The notes under the pieces are model-generated. The model was not told the origin of the DNA and searched no databases. It saw only the letters and a list, made by a program, of their open reading frames with translations. Positions 5,080-5,611 of a stretch of 5,611 nucleotides of DNA are shown piece after piece. Origin of the DNA: an uncultured Bacilli bacterium (GTDB lineage Bacteria > Bacillota_I > Bacilli_A > RF39 > UBA660); assembly GCA_934101235.1 (NCBI GenBank), contig CAKORH010000072.1:1-5611 (forward strand). Reading direction: 5' to 3'. The position numbers and the translations under genes were made by a program. Every line of letters begins with the position of its first letter. Position 1 is the stretch's first letter.

Positions 5080-5611
5080 GGGTATTTCTTAGTTATTAAG
5101 TTATTTAAATTTATATTGAAATGTGTTGCAATTTTTAATAAGTTATCATATTCGTTTAATGCTAAAGTGTTATGATTATGTATTTTTAATTCAATGAATA
5201 AACCTAGATTTTCTACATTATCAAATACAATTTCATATTTATCTTTGTATATGTATATAATACGTTCTTTATTTATTTGGGTAAGTATTTTGTAATTTAG
5301 ATTAGTTAATATATTATTTAGATTTTCTTTATTATCTATTAGTACTTCATATTTTTTCTCCTTATTATCTTTATCTAATTTTTTATAAGATAGTATAATT
5401 TTATTACCAGTTTCACGTATTCTAAGCCAGTTAGTGTTATTGTTTTTTAGTTTATAATATGTATCATATTCTTTTGTTTTTTCAATGAATTTTGATGTTT
5501 GTTTTATGTTATTTATTATACTTAAATATTCATCATAAGTTACTTTTATTTTTATTTCTGTTTCACAATTATTTTGAAGTTTATTTCCATATAGTAAGTA
5601 TGATATAGAAC
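5061..5611 (-). CDS. CYTH-domain protein (class IV adenylate cyclase / triphosphatase-like), 5' end outside the window
   Basis: Reading the minus strand from the window edge, 182 uninterrupted codons end at TAA (5063-5061). No ATG, GTG or TTG start lies in frame, so the gene very probably begins beyond 5611. Visible residues 16-20 are ETEIK, the ExExK signature of CYTH enzymes. They are followed by YDTYYKL (48-54), WLRIRET (61-67), a Lys-rich SYKKLDKDNKEKKYEV strand, NKERIIYIYKDKYEIVFD (113-130), and NVENLGLFIELK (131-142), which matches the family's LDxVxxLGxFxEIE end. CYTH proteins bind a triphosphate and divalent metal in a beta tunnel, acting as adenylate cyclases (CyaB), thiamine triphosphatases or inorganic triphosphatases; which of these applies here cannot be decided. 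Codons with C or A (CTA, AAC, ACA) are commoner than in the plus-strand genes, as expected for a lagging-strand gene. Its last 15 bases overlap the AAA-CYTH gene tail to tail. Confidence 0.85.
   Translation of the reverse strand, partial: SISYLLYGNKLQNNCETEIKIKVTYDEYLSIINNIKQTSKFIEKTKEYDTYYKLKNNNTNWLRIRETGNKIILSYKKLDKDNKEKKYEVLIDNKENLNNILTNLNYKILTQINKERIIYIYKDKYEIVFDNVENLGLFIELKIHNHNTLALNEYDNLLKIATHFNINLNNLITKKYPELSIN

Noticed and set aside
5071..5100. CTTAAT / ATTAAG inverted repeat as a terminator for the AAA-CYTH gene
   Set aside because: Only six AT-rich pairs around an 18-nt loop and no following T run; such matches are expected by chance in this composition.
5579..5590. Minus-strand ATG at 5590 (ATGGAAATAAAC) as the CYTH start
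   Set aside because: It is in another frame and reaches a TAA after 12 codons; the CYTH frame stays open to the window edge, so the true start is most likely outside.
1..5611. CRISPR arrays, tRNA or rRNA genes, insertion sequences, attachment sites
   Set aside because: No spaced direct repeats, no structured G+C-richer RNA gene segment, no transposase and no terminal inverted repeats were seen; nearly all of the window is coding.

Overview
The window is a stretch of very AT-rich (well under 30% G+C by eye), densely packed, leading-strand DNA. It most likely comes from a low-GC Firmicute or Tenericute-like bacterium, for example an uncultured gut Bacilli or RF39-type lineage; the taxon is inference. 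The evidence is the yvcK-whiA gene pair typical of Firmicutes, AGA/TTA/ATA-dominated codon use, and Shine-Dalgarno sites of the AGGTGA/AAGGAG type. Tryptophan is encoded by TGG, and TGA is used as a true stop (3946-3948), so the standard bacterial code applies and not the Mycoplasma code.

Layout. Positions 1-1826 hold the end of a conserved housekeeping operon: yvcK, lacking only about its first ten codons, followed 2 nt later by whiA. A weak hairpin terminator follows. At 1917-2690 is a membrane-anchored extracytoplasmic DUF4163/DUF3298 (RsiV C-terminal-like) protein with its own promoter and terminator. At 2746-3327 is an unusual protein joining a P-loop to a DUF5662-like (HD-like) region, again with its own promoter and terminator. 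At 3382-5075 is a two-gene operon: a histidine phosphatase overlapping by 4 bp (ATGA) an AAA_28 NTPase fused to a CYTH-like domain. On the minus strand, from 5061 to the window edge, is a second CYTH protein resembling class IV adenylate cyclase or triphosphatase. It is 5'-truncated by the window, and its 3' end overlaps the AAA-CYTH gene by 15 bp.

How the genes may work together. yvcK and whiA are a classical pair linked to cell-envelope and carbon metabolism and to cell division. The four genes from 2746 onward all encode predicted nucleotide- or phosphate-handling folds: P-loop plus HD-like, histidine phosphatase, P-loop plus CYTH, and CYTH. Only the phosphatase and AAA-CYTH are directly linked by translational coupling; a shared pathway for the rest is speculative.

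The most notable observations are three. Three consecutive intergenic regions repeat one design: hairpin terminator, extended -10 promoter, and a leader of about 12 nt. The phosphatase may start at a non-canonical ATT codon. Two CYTH genes converge on each other, one of them with a degraded ExExK signature.
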